A program made the translations under genes and the position numbers. Positions 1 to 63,162 of a stretch of DNA of 64,000 bases are shown here, piece by piece. Every line of letters begins with the position of its first letter. Position 1 is the first letter of the stretch. The stretch comes from Embiotoca jacksoni (Eukaryota; Chordata; Actinopteri; Embiotocidae). The DNA is taken from positions 587,916-651,915 of the forward strand of contig JAKOON010000056.1 of NCBI GenBank assembly GCA_022577435.1, given 5' to 3'. A model generated the notes under the pieces. That model made no database searches. It had not been told where the DNA came from and saw only the letters and a program-made list of their open reading frames with translations.

Positions 1-18
1 CACACACACACACACACA
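1..18. repeat. (CA)n microsatellite, cut by window edge
   Basis: Pure CA dinucleotides from the first base to about 18. Confidence 0.9.
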
Positions 19-135
19 CGAGTTATTTTTATAACTTTGTATTGTATCTGACACCTAAAACGACGTATTTGTGCGCTTGAAACTACTAATAATGATGTTA
101 ATGTTTGATGATAACATTATGATATGATGACTCAC

Positions 136-50845
<50,710 letters not shown>

Positions 50846-51599
50846 CTTGAACTGAGGTTTGATAGCCAAAAAAAAAAAAAAAGAGAAGTTATGAAGTAAT
50901 AACCAAAGATAAAATACATTAAGTGCCCATAAAATATGCAATAAGAATCTGTAGTAAACTAATTAATACCATGCAAAGATCTTGGTCACTCAACATACAC
51001 TTTACTGAATTATGGCACACAGAAATCCTCTTTTTTTTTTTTTTTTTTACATACTATTTTTTGTATACTGTACTAATATTTGGTTGAGTTGTGATGAAGA
51101 AATGATGACGTTGCTGTTTCGTGGTGTTGTTTGGTGTTGTAAAGGCAGCATCTGGTCTGCTTTTGTTTCATGGTGTCCATCAATCATAATAACACAAATT
51201 CCCACCGGAGACGTTGGTTTTGCTCATATAGATTGTCGTTAGCTCTTAACGTATGAAACACGTCCTCTGAAGCTTCTTCAGTAACTCATGACTGACTTTA
51301 AACTGGTTAACTTACTTGTAACTGTTGATAAATAGAAGAATACGTTGGTGTTAGTGGTGTTCGTGTTTAGCTTTCTTTAGAAAACATGAAGCACCACCGA
51401 GGTTTACAGCCATCCTGCCGACCCCGTGAACGTGAAACTTGTGACGTTAAAACTGGAGAAAACTTTACGGATAAACCTGTTGAGACCTACAAAAAAAAAA
51501 AAAAAAGGGCTTAAAAGAAAAAAGCACTTACCGCGGTGAAAGTTAACTTTTTATTTCACATAAAACTCTCCCGAAAGTCATTCACGAGCGCTCGGGTTC

Positions 51600-51705
51600 A
51601 CTTCGTTGTGGTTTGTTGCCGTGGCAACGAGCGCCCCAGTAAACTGCTCTCTGATTGGCTCGCGGCTGTAGCAGCATTAACGGTCCCTGTGGTGACGTCA
51701 TCGTC
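51600..51705 (-). promoter_or_regulatory. hydin: hydin start region with RFX X-box, CCAAT box and CRE
   Basis: GTTGCCGTGGCAAC at 51,615-51,628 is a perfect inverted-repeat X-box (two GTTGCC half-sites with a 2-nt spacer), the binding motif of RFX factors that drive ciliary genes together with FOXJ1. ATTGG at 51,654-51,658 is a CCAAT box read on the minus strand, and TGACGTCA at 51,693-51,700 is a palindromic cAMP-response/ATF site. All lie just upstream of exon 1's donor at 51,531. The motifs are seen directly; their use is inferred from the known regulation of motile-cilium genes. Confidence 0.75.
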
Positions 51706-52250
51706 ATACTATAGTCTGTCATCGTCTCATAATAAAACACAGATCACATATTTTGAACGTGAAAAATCATCATTTTGAGTTCATTATAAATGGATTAATT
51801 CTCTGTGGCAAATGTTTTAGTCACAAATGTAGAATGTCAAACATCTGCCATGATAGAACTATAATATAATGCATTGCATGCAAGCGATCCATTTCAGTGT
51901 CTTATGTGGTTATATTTGATTGTTATTATTTTAATGTTGCCTCAGGTCGAGGTTGAGAGAAGTTAGATTAGCCTGCTTTTAGAATTAAAAGCACCAAACA
52001 AACAAACAAAAAACTCACGGTGAGTAAAAGCACCTGACAAGATGACACACACGAGTAAATGTACTTTCCAGATTTAAACCTTTATGAGGGATTTTACAAT
52101 TGAATGGTTTTATGACTCAATTTAATCAGACGCTGAGTTTGACTTTCAGTATGTGTCTCTAATCACAATAAAAAAAAGAAAAAGATAACAAGTTCAACTT
52201 CATGTATAGAATGCACATCATTGCATGATCTCCAACACGTATGCAGTCAT

Positions 52251-52303
<53 letters not shown>

Positions 52304-53359
52304 CAACACCCACCGAGCACCGTGGGTGTGTGTGTTCAAGAGGGTCATTACGAGGGCAAGTGTGACAACAAAAGGGATTTGAACGCCCCATGAGCATGAC
52401 GACAAGGCGGAAATTTTCTAATTTAATTTGAACCCACCCCCCCCCCCCCCCACACACACACTGCCCCCCCTCCCGATACACCTCCACCCCTCCACTGAGT
52501 ATTCGTGATGTGCATATTTGACCTGATGTGGAACAGATGCTCCTAATCTTTATCATCCCCCTCAAGTGTAAACACGCTGACCCCCGATCCCCGCTGATAA
52601 GTATTTTTCTCAGATGCCAAAATGCTTTAATGTGAACATTAAAGTCTACTTCATGATCTTAAATCAACTTTTTGTTGACATAAAAGTCATATAATTCAAA
52701 TATTAATCACAACAATACTGATACCAACATTTAAAAGTGTCACTATGTTAACTTCCGTTAACTAAAGGGGAAATATTAAAGCCATGACCTCCTCCAGCTT
52801 TGAATAGGTGAATTCCACTACTTAAATAAAGTGAAAATATAGTTTTGAACACTTATAGCTCTGGTTATTGGGGCCTACATAATAAAATGTTCACTGAATC
52901 TTCTCTCATTAAATCACTGGTTTTGTTTTCTTCCTGTCTTATGTACTAGAGGTGTAGCTTTTGTTTTCGTTTGCTTTCTCTCGCGATCACTTTTATTCTC
53001 TTCAACACGTGAGTCAGCACTTTGGATTGTTGCAGCCTGTGAAAGAGGCAGTGAAGCTATTTGTACAGCAGGTTTCAGGCACATATCCTGCACAGTCCCA
53101 CCTGGATTTAAAGTGTCATTTATTTCCTTAAATAAATAATAAACAACTAGAATTATTAGGGTCAACCTTTAAATAGCTAATTAATGTCCTAATGTATTTT
53201 TTTTACGTCGCTGATCTTTCTGTTTCCTTTCCCCCCTGCTGCCCTCTCATTGTCCCTCCCTCTGTTCCCAGCCCTGTCTCTCAGTGAACGGATCACTGAG
53301 TTGCCCAGCCTGGTAGAAAATTGGATTTAGTATTCTTCAAAAGGGGCTCGGCAAGTCCA
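51706..53359. other. hydin-pnp intergenic spacer
   Basis: A+T-rich sequence with one CA tract and a C run (52,435-52,451). No coding gene is recognised. Enhancers may lie here but cannot be identified by eye. Confidence 0.6.
52252..52299. repeat. (CA)n microsatellite in the hydin-pnp spacer
   Basis: About 23 CA units, followed at 52,435-52,451 by a run of C. Confidence 0.95.
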
Positions 53360-53546
53360 GGCAGGCCCCGCCCATTGACGTCAGCGCGTAGCACGACCTG
53401 CAGCAGGCTCTCCATCAGCCTTCATAACTACTGCGTGAACTCCGCACGGCGAGGAAGGAAGGAAGGAAGGAAGGAAGGTAGCGCCTGTCAGAGCCGACAC
53501 GAGCAGCGGGCTGTCAGCAGGTTTGCCCCACCACTCCTCATCAGAC
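53360..53546 (+). promoter_or_regulatory. pnp: pnp proximal promoter and 5' UTR with GC box and CRE
   Basis: CCCCGCCC at 53,366-53,373 is an Sp1-type GC box, followed at once by the palindromic TGACGTCA at 53,376-53,383, about 165 bp upstream of the pnp ATG. No clear TATA box is seen, consistent with a housekeeping promoter. A (GGAA)n tract at about 53,453-53,479 lies in the presumed 5' UTR. The TSS is not mapped. Confidence 0.6.
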
Positions 53547-56500
53547 ATGGAAGCGGCGTCCTCCTCCCCGAGTCATTGCAGGTAGGACTGATAATGTCGG
53601 CGCAGCGGGAGGAAATGGTTGTCAAGGCTACCAACGCGGTAGCTTCGAACAACGCGGTCAATTAAGGCCACATCGAAGGGAAGGAATTGAGGAATGATCG
53701 TACGAGTTAGCACCTTTTGCAATATTGAGAAGCGTTCAGAGAAGCCACAGCGGTGACGTGACGCTTTATTTTGAGGATTACAGCAGCCTATGGGTGCTTT
53801 CCTCCACCTCTGACGTCATCTTCTCCTGTCCGTCAGGTGCTTTCACAGACAGTCAATATTAAATCCCAGTTTTTCCTGTTATAAAACGAGTCCGATTCCT
53901 TCCACATGGCTTCGTGTCTGCTCATTTAGCAGGCCGGTATCGTTTGTGAGTGCCTCGGAGCTCAGCTTAGTGTTTTCGGAACTTCTTGTGTTGCGTCTGC
54001 CAAAAAAAAAAAAAAAAAAAACCAAAAAAACCCCTATGTGGCAGCCAGACAGCCTGGAGGCCCGGGGGCACGTCCTGCTCCGCTCCCTCGTCCGCAGCCC
54101 GGAATACAAAATCCCCGCAGCACCACGGACAGCTCCTCGCGCAGCCCCGCTTGAGCAGGAGGGGGGCGAGGGGAGCCCGCACGAGCTCACTTCCTGTTAA
54201 GCTGTTGCATAACAACAAGTGTTGTCTTTGGCACTTGTAACCCAAATAATAAGAAAACCTAATTTGATGCAGGGTTCATATGTATTTTAGAGTAACAAAA
54301 ATTGAATTACAAATTCAGAATTTTTTTTTTAAGTAAAAATATAAATAAATATAATAAAACTGCAGAAAACGTTAAATTTCTCACCTTTTAAATAATATCC
54401 TATTCAACAAAAAGCATAAATTCAAAGTTGTCTTTTGAAATATTACAGTTTTATATTCTTAAAATAACTATAAAACTGTTCTTCGTACTGGACAGCTTTA
54501 GGACCTTTTAATGAATCTGATTTGTAAGTATTCAAAGTCGGATGAAGTTTTACTCATGTTCAATCCACTCAATTAAATGTTTTTGAATGGCATAAATAAT
54601 CCTTAAAATTATAATAAACCTGGGAAGAAAACTAAGTTAGTTAAAAGGTATTTGAGCTTTAATTGACATAAAAATAAATACACAGCGTCAATATTTGATC
54701 CATATATTCTGTAATTGTGCAGTAAATGTGCATTTGGACTTTAAATATACAACATTTCTATTTATTTTGTTCTTTGGAAAGTATATATTTAAGAATTGTG
54801 GTACAAAGTGTACAACAACACAGAGGTAGTGTAAAAACAAGAAGATATTGTAGACCGAAAGCTTGTAGATTCAACGGTCATACATTTGTCCATTATTAAA
54901 AGGTGGCTGAATATTAAACTGCAGGTTCAGTCAGTGTGAAAAATAATCCTTGTTTCAAAACTTTTTTTTAGCTGATAGCTGTAAGTTCATTCAGAGCAGC
55001 TGGATCTACAGTGTTTATAGGAACAATTAAATTGCCCTCATAAAATATGACAGCACAAGTACAGACAGATGAGTTTCTCAGGTTTATGGTTCACTGATTT
55101 AAAGCCAACACCCAGATAAAACGTCTGCAGCTGCTGTCATTCATTCCCCTGACTGGACCGGGGCCAGCAGGAAGTTACAACTGTCACCCGAGAGATAATG
55201 TGACACTGCCGTGACCACTCGACCCGACCGGTAGCGACAATAATGTCTGTGGGGTCCTTAATGTATTTAAAAAAAATATTTCCAGAGTTAAGATTCAAAT
55301 AAGGAAACAAGAGGAACATGAGGAAAGATTAAAAACACCCAGGGCTCAAAGTCATCCGGCTCGAGTGTCATTGTTTTAATAACAGAGCTTCGAGGCATGG
55401 AGGAGAACGTGAACAAGGGTTACGCATTTAAAAGCAGATTCATGAGCAGAATTACAAACTCTTTCAGACTTCATATAATGGAGCACCTTCGGGCCTTCTC
55501 AATGAAACCAACATCCCCCCGAATAATAATGTGGCCGCTGTGCTTCAAAACGGCGGCGTAAAAACCCATGAGCGATGTATTATTAATAGGTATTTTTACA
55601 CGGCGTTGCCTTCCACGTGCTTTTATACTCCTGCATTTCAGACGGGTTTCCGCCTGCAGCTTGTTTTTTATCCTGGTTGTTACAGAATATTGGATAATAC
55701 CGTCGTGACAATGAACAATAACTCACTGTGACTTGTGCAGTTGAAAGTGCCAGTAGGACAGGTTACGTTACATCTTTGGAAGACCTCACACCAAACAATA
55801 CAAAAAAAAACAGCCGCCAGACACGCCCACAAACACACCGCTGTGTACCGGTACTTCTGCATTTGGCCTCACTTTACAGAGCCAGAAGCTACATGGACTT
55901 TTATATACAGTCTACAGGCTACGGCCCACCAACTGCATTAGGTTTAATCCTCGTAAATAGTAAACCTGTATTTGGATATTAATTATGTTTTGGAGCCTTT
56001 CTGCTGTGGTGTTGGTCCTTCTTGAGATAAAAAGTGCTGGCGAGCTCACAACCCCGAGGGACACCGGGACAGATTGGTTTGGGGGTTAGAGAGGAATTCT
56101 GTTCACTCCATTTAAATATACAACACGTTGAATATTTATATCGATGCAGTTGCTGATTTACATCCCTTTACGTTAGCGGTGATGTTTTAAACTTTTAAAT
56201 CTTAACATGAGACAGACGTCGATGAGCATTTATGTTGTTTAAATTTGATCTCTTATCAGGGCTTTTGGGTTTAGTGACATTTCTGTTGTTTTTCCAGATA
56301 CAGTTATGAAGAGTACAAGCAGACGGCGGACTGGCTGCTGGCCAACACGGAGCAGCGTCCCAAGGTGGCCATCATCTGCGGCTCGGGCCTCGGCAGTCTG
56401 GCCGAGCTGCTGGACGACAAGAACGCGTTCTCGTACGAGGATATTCCACATTTCCCCATCAGCACTGGCAAGTTGTTTTCTGTTCATTTACTATTTTTTT

Positions 56501-59500
56501 TTAAACTCATTATAATTGTTTGGACACTGCATAAGTAGGCTAGCAGCTGTTCACACTGTCCGTGTTCTGTGCTGTGCAGTGCAAGGCCACGTGGGCCGGC
56601 TGGTGTTCGGGAAGCTGCAGGGCCGCGAGTGCGTCTGCATGCAAGGGCGCTTCCACTTCTACGAGGGCTACGACATCCACACGGTACGGCTCGCAACACG
56701 TGGGGCTGCTTTTTGATAGCCAGGCTGGTGTTGTTTTCTAAAAGTGAAATCAAAAATAATCTTATTAATTCACTAGGTTTTGACCAAAAAAATATATTAA
56801 AAGAAAAACAAGAGAAAAAGGCCTTTACAGAAAGGAAAAGAAAACGAGATGAAAAATGATGAATACTTTCACAATAAGCTATTCATTCATATAGTGATAA
56901 AGATCTTATCTTGCTCTTCCTCGCTCGACTGAAGAAGAGAAAGCGGGTTCGTGTTTGAACTGGTGTGACACTGCTGCCAGCTCACCACCGACGCCACTGC
57001 ACCCAAAAGGGTACAACATGAACTCCTGCCTCCCCCGCCAGCCTGGTCGTTCAGCCTTCGCTGCTTCCACACGTCGTCCTTCAGATAGTTGTCTTTGTCA
57101 TTCTTGTGCCCTTTAACGACGTATGCTTAGAGACTATTACAGTATTTGCCTACTTTCCTTGTTGCTGTTCTATCAAATGAAATGAAATTGAGGTGATCTC
57201 CACGTGAACTCTGGATGCTGCAGAGACGAAGGCGCATTCATTCCTAACTGCTGTAAAGTTGCCTCCTGAGCAACTTTCTGTCGCAACTTCTCCCACAAGC
57301 CAACTCTCTTGTGTCTTGCGAAACCTTACTGATGCAAATTATATACTATACATGAAAACTGAACTCCAGCTGGCAGTTGAAACTGTGACTTTGTTAATCA
57401 CTTTGAGGAAAAACATTCACAGCCTCTGCAGGTTTGGGCCTAATCCATAAAACCCTCGGACGTCTCCAAAAAAGCTCACTTTGGTATTCTGGTCACGTCG
57501 GAAGAGACACGTGATTGATTTTGCGACAGATCTCTTTGGGTTCCAACAAGACATTTAGCTCGACTGGTAAATTCATGTAAAGTATTTTCTAACTTACATG
57601 AAACTGGTTCTTGCTCTTTTAATTTATGGGCTCAAACTGAAATTTTCCTTCTTATCTTTTGATGATCCCTGTAAAGATAAAAACTGCTCTCCGAGGCACT
57701 TAAGATTTGATCAATCGTTATGTTGTAATATCATCGTATCCAGCAATTGACTTGTGTGTACTGAAGGATCAGCGCGATGACAGTAAGATAGAGGATGTAT
57801 CCCTGGTTTATTACTAGCTGTGATGGGCCATCTCCACATAAAATGATGAAGATAACCCCAGTGAATCATTAAACCCAGTACAGTAACAGCATGCTAGATG
57901 CATTATAACCCTCCTGTTAGGACTTTAGACGACCTCTATATTAAATATCTCGAGTTGAATCATCTACATGAAATCAACTGAAATAGGTGGGCGGGGCTTA
58001 GAGTCCTTAGTTTCCCTAATCAGATCCAGTCAGATCCAATTGGTTCTGGCTTGCTCTGATTCCAGTCATGTTCAAACCACCACCATCATCATCATCATCA
58101 TGTCTTAAAGTCCCGTTTTTGTGTTTTCAACCTGTCCCCTGATAGGGAGAGAGAAATAAGGGTTAAATTATGAAAGGAATGAAAACTTCTTACAGGTGAT
58201 AGATTGTCGCCTCTTGGCAAATCATTTTCAACTCCCGATTAAAACTTTCTCTTACAGTTTAACTACTGACAGTCCTGTTATTACCGACACCGCTTCCCAT
58301 GCTTACATTTTCCTTCTTGCAACATGGTCAACCATTAAAAAATGCAAAACTTAAATCAAACAGGCCAAATGTTCCACAGTGACAGCGCTGACCTTATCAA
58401 GACACCGGGGAAACTTGAAAACATTTCCCCGCTAACTAACACAACATTTTCATTGGCAATTCAATTGTGTTGTGAAATGTGAAATAGAAAAAGCCATTTT
58501 CTAAACGTGACTGCAGTGGAAAGCAGAAATAGTCATTCACGGGCCGATCAGCTGCTCTCTAACGGTTAGAACGAAACCACGACTAGTTCAAAGACACGCA
58601 GGAACTGAAAGGGAAGAAAAATCCTCCAGTTTAAGGACGCCGGTGCGTTTAAAACATCGGCTTCTGATTTGGCGTTTCCCTCCATGTTTTAACGTTCGTG
58701 AGATTCTGACAACCATCCAAACGGCAGAAGAGCGACAGTACCGCCGTCTCTGAAGCAGAGCACGTTTGTCTCTGCAGGTGACGTACCCGGTGCGAGTCTT
58801 CTTCCTGCTGGGCGTGGAGACTCTGATTGTGACAAACGCCGCGGGGGGGCTCAACGGCGCGTACAACGTGGGCGACATCATGCTCATCAAGGATCACATC
58901 AACATGCCGGGCTTCGCGGGGCAGAACCCTCTGTGCGGCCACAACGACGAAAGGTACGGGAACGAACGCTCGGGCGGGGACGAGAAATCTCGTGTTCGCC
59001 GTGTCACGTTCACGCATTTTAATGTCGTCGCCGCAGGTTCGGAGTGCGCTTCCTCTGCATGTCGGACGCGTACGACCGTGATCTGAGGGCCTTGGCCCGG
59101 CGAACCGCGGAGGAGCAGGGCTGCGACAGCTTCCTGCAGGAAGGCGTTTACTGCATGGTGGCCGGGCCGACATACGAGACCATTGCAGAGTGCCGAGTCC
59201 TGCAGAAGCTCGGGGCTGACGCTGTGGGTTAGTACCGCTCCCTCATTTAAAGAAACACCAGCGACAGTGCAGCAGCACGAGAGCAGCTGACTTCTACATA
59301 TGACTCCATCATTTGGATAAGGAGGGATAAGATTTAGCCAACTGATTTCCCATCATGCAAATTTGCCAAAATTAGTTCGAATAAGACATTCAGCCTCAGT
59401 CACAAGTCATCACCAGATTCACTGTGCAGACAGAAGCTCATTAGATGATGCAAATCATATTAAAGCCCAGCACTCGACACGACCTGACAGCACACAAGAT

Positions 59501-60135
59501 CCGAACATCTCAAAAGTTTTCGGACTTTACATTTATGCCACCGCAGTTCAGAGAAGTACCTACCCAGGGGGAGGGGCTAAAAAAAGGGAACACAGAACTG
59601 AGTTGTAGAAACTGAGAAGGTTGTAAGTTCTCCCCCTGTGCTGACACACACAAAAAGGGGGAACCTCATCCCACTGCAAACGCTGTATGCAAAATGTTTT
59701 CATCTGGACCTCCTCCTATTGATGGTCCAGGTAGGGTCTAATAAAAGTTTATGTCGAGTTGCATTATGGGAACTGTAGCATCCAGTGTGTTTGAATCCTC
59801 AAAGGGTGAAAGCCAGGATATCTCTGGTTTTGAATCCGTCTCTTGCAAGTTTCCAACCTTTCCAAATGTCCAATACCAACATGAATTTCAAAGGGAGGTT
59901 TTTTTTATTTGTGTAATCAAATGTCCATCTCTGTTTAGGGATGAGCACAGTGCCCGAGGTGGTGGTGGCTCGTCACTGCGGCTTACGCGTCCTGGGTCTG
60001 TCCCTCATCACCAACAAGGTTGTGACAGACTACGACAGCAACGAGAAAGCAAACCACAAAGAGGTGCTGAAGACCACCGAGCGCCGGACCCAGGACCTCC
60101 AGAGGCTCATCAGCCAGCTCATCACCAAGATCTAG
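53547..60135 (+). CDS. pnp: Purine nucleoside phosphorylase, complete, six exons, 290 aa
   Basis: PNP (EC 2.4.2.1) is the cytosolic purine-salvage enzyme that phosphorolyses inosine and guanosine to base plus ribose-1-phosphate, usually as a trimer. Exons are 53,547-53,581; 56,298-56,467; 56,580-56,683; 58,778-58,953; 59,037-59,227; 59,939-60,135 (TAG). All joins keep phase and give 290 residues against 289 in human PNP. The ATG has a strong context (G at -3 and +4). Active-site residues, offset by 8 from human numbering, are visible: Ser41 in CGSGLG, Arg92, His94 and Tyr96 in QGRFHFYEGY, Glu209 in GPTYETIAEC, Ser228, Asn251 in LITNKV and His265 in KANHKEV. Human Phe200 is Tyr208 here. Intron 2 is a GC-AG intron. 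Fish have several pnp paralogues, including iridophore-linked ones; I cannot say which this is. Confidence 0.96.
53582..56297. other. pnp intron 1, 2.7 kb
   Basis: Includes a poly-A run at 54,001-54,020 followed by a G+C-rich patch (54,040-54,200) with an open frame but no recognised protein, and a fragment of the dispersed repeat near 55,862-55,915. Otherwise A+T-rich. Confidence 0.6.
56684..58777. other. pnp intron 3, 2.1 kb
   Basis: No gene recognised. A short (CAT)n tract lies near 58,086-58,101, and about 57,985-58,075 has weak similarity to the dispersed repeat (GGTGGGCGGGGCTTAG, CAGATCCAGTCAGATCC). Confidence 0.55.
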
Positions 60136-61183
60136 TAACGTCATCTACGATCGGTTAGCACAAAAAAAAAAAGATTCCCAGCTTCGCATTTAAATCATTA
60201 ATGTCGGGTTAAATGCAGCTTTGTGCAGATGGAGAGTTCTTGAGGTTGGAGGGGTATACTAGTACGTGCTAATGGGTAATGTGGTCCAACAGGAGAGGGT
60301 TTGACGGTAGAGAGTATAAAAAATGTGGTGATGGAGTATGGTTCTTCTTGGAGACACTTAGCGTACCTGAAAATGTCAGCGGCATTCGACAAAGGTTGAA
60401 TAGTTTGGGTCTCCACGAAATGTTAGCCTGAGTCCAACTGCACGGAAGGCAGGTCGTAGTTTATATTTTTGAATTTAAAGTGCCACGACCAGCCAGTTAT
60501 CCAATGGTCTAAAACTTTTAATAGAAGACAATGATAGAGAGAAACTTTAAGGTGATGTGGAAAAAGCAGAAATTCCTAATGACCGTTAATGAGCTTCTCT
60601 AAAATCTATGAATGACATATTGACTTATGTTGTGTCTTCTTAAAAAAAAATCTAAATCAAGCACTGCCATCATGACAAAATTAAAAATCACTTTACACCA
60701 TTCTGTTATTTAAACTGACCATGCTCTCTTGTATCACGGATCCATAGTTGTAATAGGAATACAGCAGTGGCTATCGTCAAACCGCCGGTGAGTATTTCTA
60801 TCCGGACGTTAGCGCTGCGCGGCGGTCGGGGTTTTCCCCTTTCTGTCTGAACCTGTACATCTAAACTCTATCATGAAAATAAGACCAGAAGATTTTTACG
60901 GTCACTTTATTTTACTGCTACTAATTGAAGACACTGGAGATAATCATTGTGACATGGTTAGTAGTTATGATCACCGGGCAGCGTGCCGTTCTTCTGTTGG
61001 TACTAACCTCATCTTCAGATTATTATCCATCCTTAAGGTTTATGTGTCGTTGCCGACAGCCTGCAGGTTTACTTTTGCGACATCAATACGAGCCTTACGT
61101 CTTATTTTCCTTTAGCGAGAGCAACGTGCACAACTACCACCTCTGAATCTGCAGGCGCGAGATGTACACTGTGCATTAATGCG

Positions 61184-61300
61184 ACCCGGTATCACGGCAA
61201 AACGTGTAACTGTCACGCCCAGACAGGCCGAGGCGTGGCTATTTCACGTTTGTTGGGGTGGACCGCCGTATCTATTTAACACCTTGCCGTGATACTGGGT
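61184..61300. repeat. 117-bp unit bounded by 17-bp inverted repeats
   Basis: ACCCGGTATCACGGCAA at 61,184-61,200 and TTGCCGTGATACTGGGT at 61,284-61,300 are inverted repeats with one mismatch. Shorter complementary pairs inside (AAACGTG with CACGTTT, CACGCC with GGCGTG) suggest a foldable unit. It is about 1.05 kb past the pnp stop and could be within its 3' UTR. Confidence 0.7.
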
Positions 61301-61646
61301 TGATTAATGAGCCGGACTTATCAACTTACTGCAGTGCTAGCTACTACTGCTACTACATATAACATGATAACAGCTGTCTTTTATTTTTGTGATTGCTAGT
61401 TATTAACAACGCACAATAAATACTTATTTTAGCTATGTATCAAAATATATATTCGATATAAATGAAGTGGATATATTTATATTCCACTACGATCAAGAGT
61501 TGTTGTTTTTTTTTACAAATTTAAGGGAAAATATCTAAATAAATATGTATTTTTGGGGGGAGGGGCTGGTGGGCGGAGGGTGGGGGTAACAAAATGGAAA
61601 CATCATTTCAATCCTGGTCCTTGTTAGATTTCAGTTTAAAAAAAGA

Positions 61647-61857
61647 AATAAAGTTTGTGCTGAATCAGTCTCTAAAAAAAAAGTCTGTCCAATAGTGGAG
61701 AGCTTGTGTAGAAATGTAAGGAATGAACCATTACAGACCGATACTGTATAATGTGAAAGAAAAGTCAACAATGAGCAGTGTTGACGTGTGAAGGTCCGTC
61801 TGCAGCCGAATGATTTTGGATCAGTTTGTATTTGCAGACTAAGGAGACCACGACGCT

Positions 61858-61900
<43 letters not shown>

Positions 61901-62407
61901 CCGGAGCTGCCGTTTTTAATTTCCTCCGTGCTGATCGGGACCCTTCCTTGCCAGCTACCCTTGACCGTCTCATTCATTAGAGCTGGAGGGGCCGGAGAAA
62001 TCTGAGATCAGCAGTCCACCTCTTTTAGATCATTTGTAACAGGCTGAGCACCGAGATGCTCATAGAAGTCTGAAAGGGGAATTCAGCTGGAAAAACTAAA
62101 GCCTGCTGTCGTCAGAATGTCAAATCTGAAGCTTCTTGTCCTATATAAAACAGATGTTTTATCTGAAGCATTATGACCTCCAAAAATCCTGAATGTATGT
62201 ACTAATACCTTGCTTTTCTTTACATGACCTCCAAATTTAGCATTTTATTCTAGCGTGCTCTACCTCAGGTTTGCGCTGTGTTAGACTGAATAACCCCTGT
62301 ATGTTGTGAGCTTGGTTTAATCCCATTTTCTGTATCCGGGTCTCAGGTTAGAATCTGATTCACTTGCATAATAAAGAAATTCATTTTTGTTGGTGCTGTC
62401 AAATAAA
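61647..62407 (+). terminator. Candidate pnp polyadenylation signals
   Basis: AATAAA hexamers on the plus strand occur at 61,647-61,652, 62,370-62,375 and 62,402-62,407. The last is followed within 30 bp by a GT-rich stretch (TGTGTGGGCCTGTGGTGTT), a typical downstream element. An additional AATAAA lies at about 61,418. Use of any of these would imply a 3' UTR of roughly 1.3 to 2.3 kb. Which one is used cannot be told from sequence. Confidence 0.35.
61861..61900. repeat. (TAA)n microsatellite
   Basis: About 13 uninterrupted trinucleotide units downstream of pnp. Confidence 0.95.
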
Positions 62408-62575
62408 AAGCTTGTAGATGACATGTGTGGGCCTGTGGTGTTATTCTGGCACGCATGAGTGCACGTGTTTGTGCAACAAAACAAAACAAAAAAAAATCGA
62501 TCAATCTTGAAGTTGTTTTCAAGGAGAAAAGGAGTTTTCTTCCACTTTGTGAGGATCAGTGAGCAGGGAGGTGAA

Positions 62576-62617
<42 letters not shown>

Positions 62618-63128
62618 ATCCTTCACTTTAAACACACCTCAAACAGATGAAGTCGCCAAGAGATTGAGATGAAGTGGGAATGGCTGCTCGCTTCTCTTAC
62701 ATAATTCATCTACACAAGGCGTGTGGAGGTGCAGCCCACTGTGGAGCTGAAATATGAACAGGAATGAATCAAGGCAGCTCCACAACACAAACGCGACCGC
62801 CTTTGCCGGAGCTCGACCGTATTTACGCACGCTTCGCCAAGACGTATCGCAGCTCGGGGGTCGCGTGCGAACGACGTGACTCTGGGATGGCGGCGGGACG
62901 CCACGGATGGAGACGGACGACAGGAGAATACCAGAGAGCAGGATGAAGTGCGTTGGACTCGGCCGTCCCCACAGGCTGGCGACAGGCCTCAGCTGTAATG
63001 TAATGTTGATCTATCCATTGTCGCCGTGCCAACCGAGCCCGGGCCCCCACTATTGATTATTATAGGGTGAAAAGAGAAGCTGAGGAAATAGGGCGGGACA
63101 GATTTGCTGAGTTTACGCTCTTATACAG

Positions 63129-63162
<34 letters not shown>

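Noticed and set aside
53946..54200. G+C-rich open frame in pnp intron 1 beside a poly-A run
   Set aside because: No recognisable protein, and the poly-A is on the wrong side for a plus-strand retrocopy ending there; no splice context supports an exon.
58766..59086. Continuous open frame spanning pnp exon 4 and beyond
   Set aside because: The part after 58,953 is read-through of an 83-bp intron; splicing to 59,037 restores the PNP sequence.
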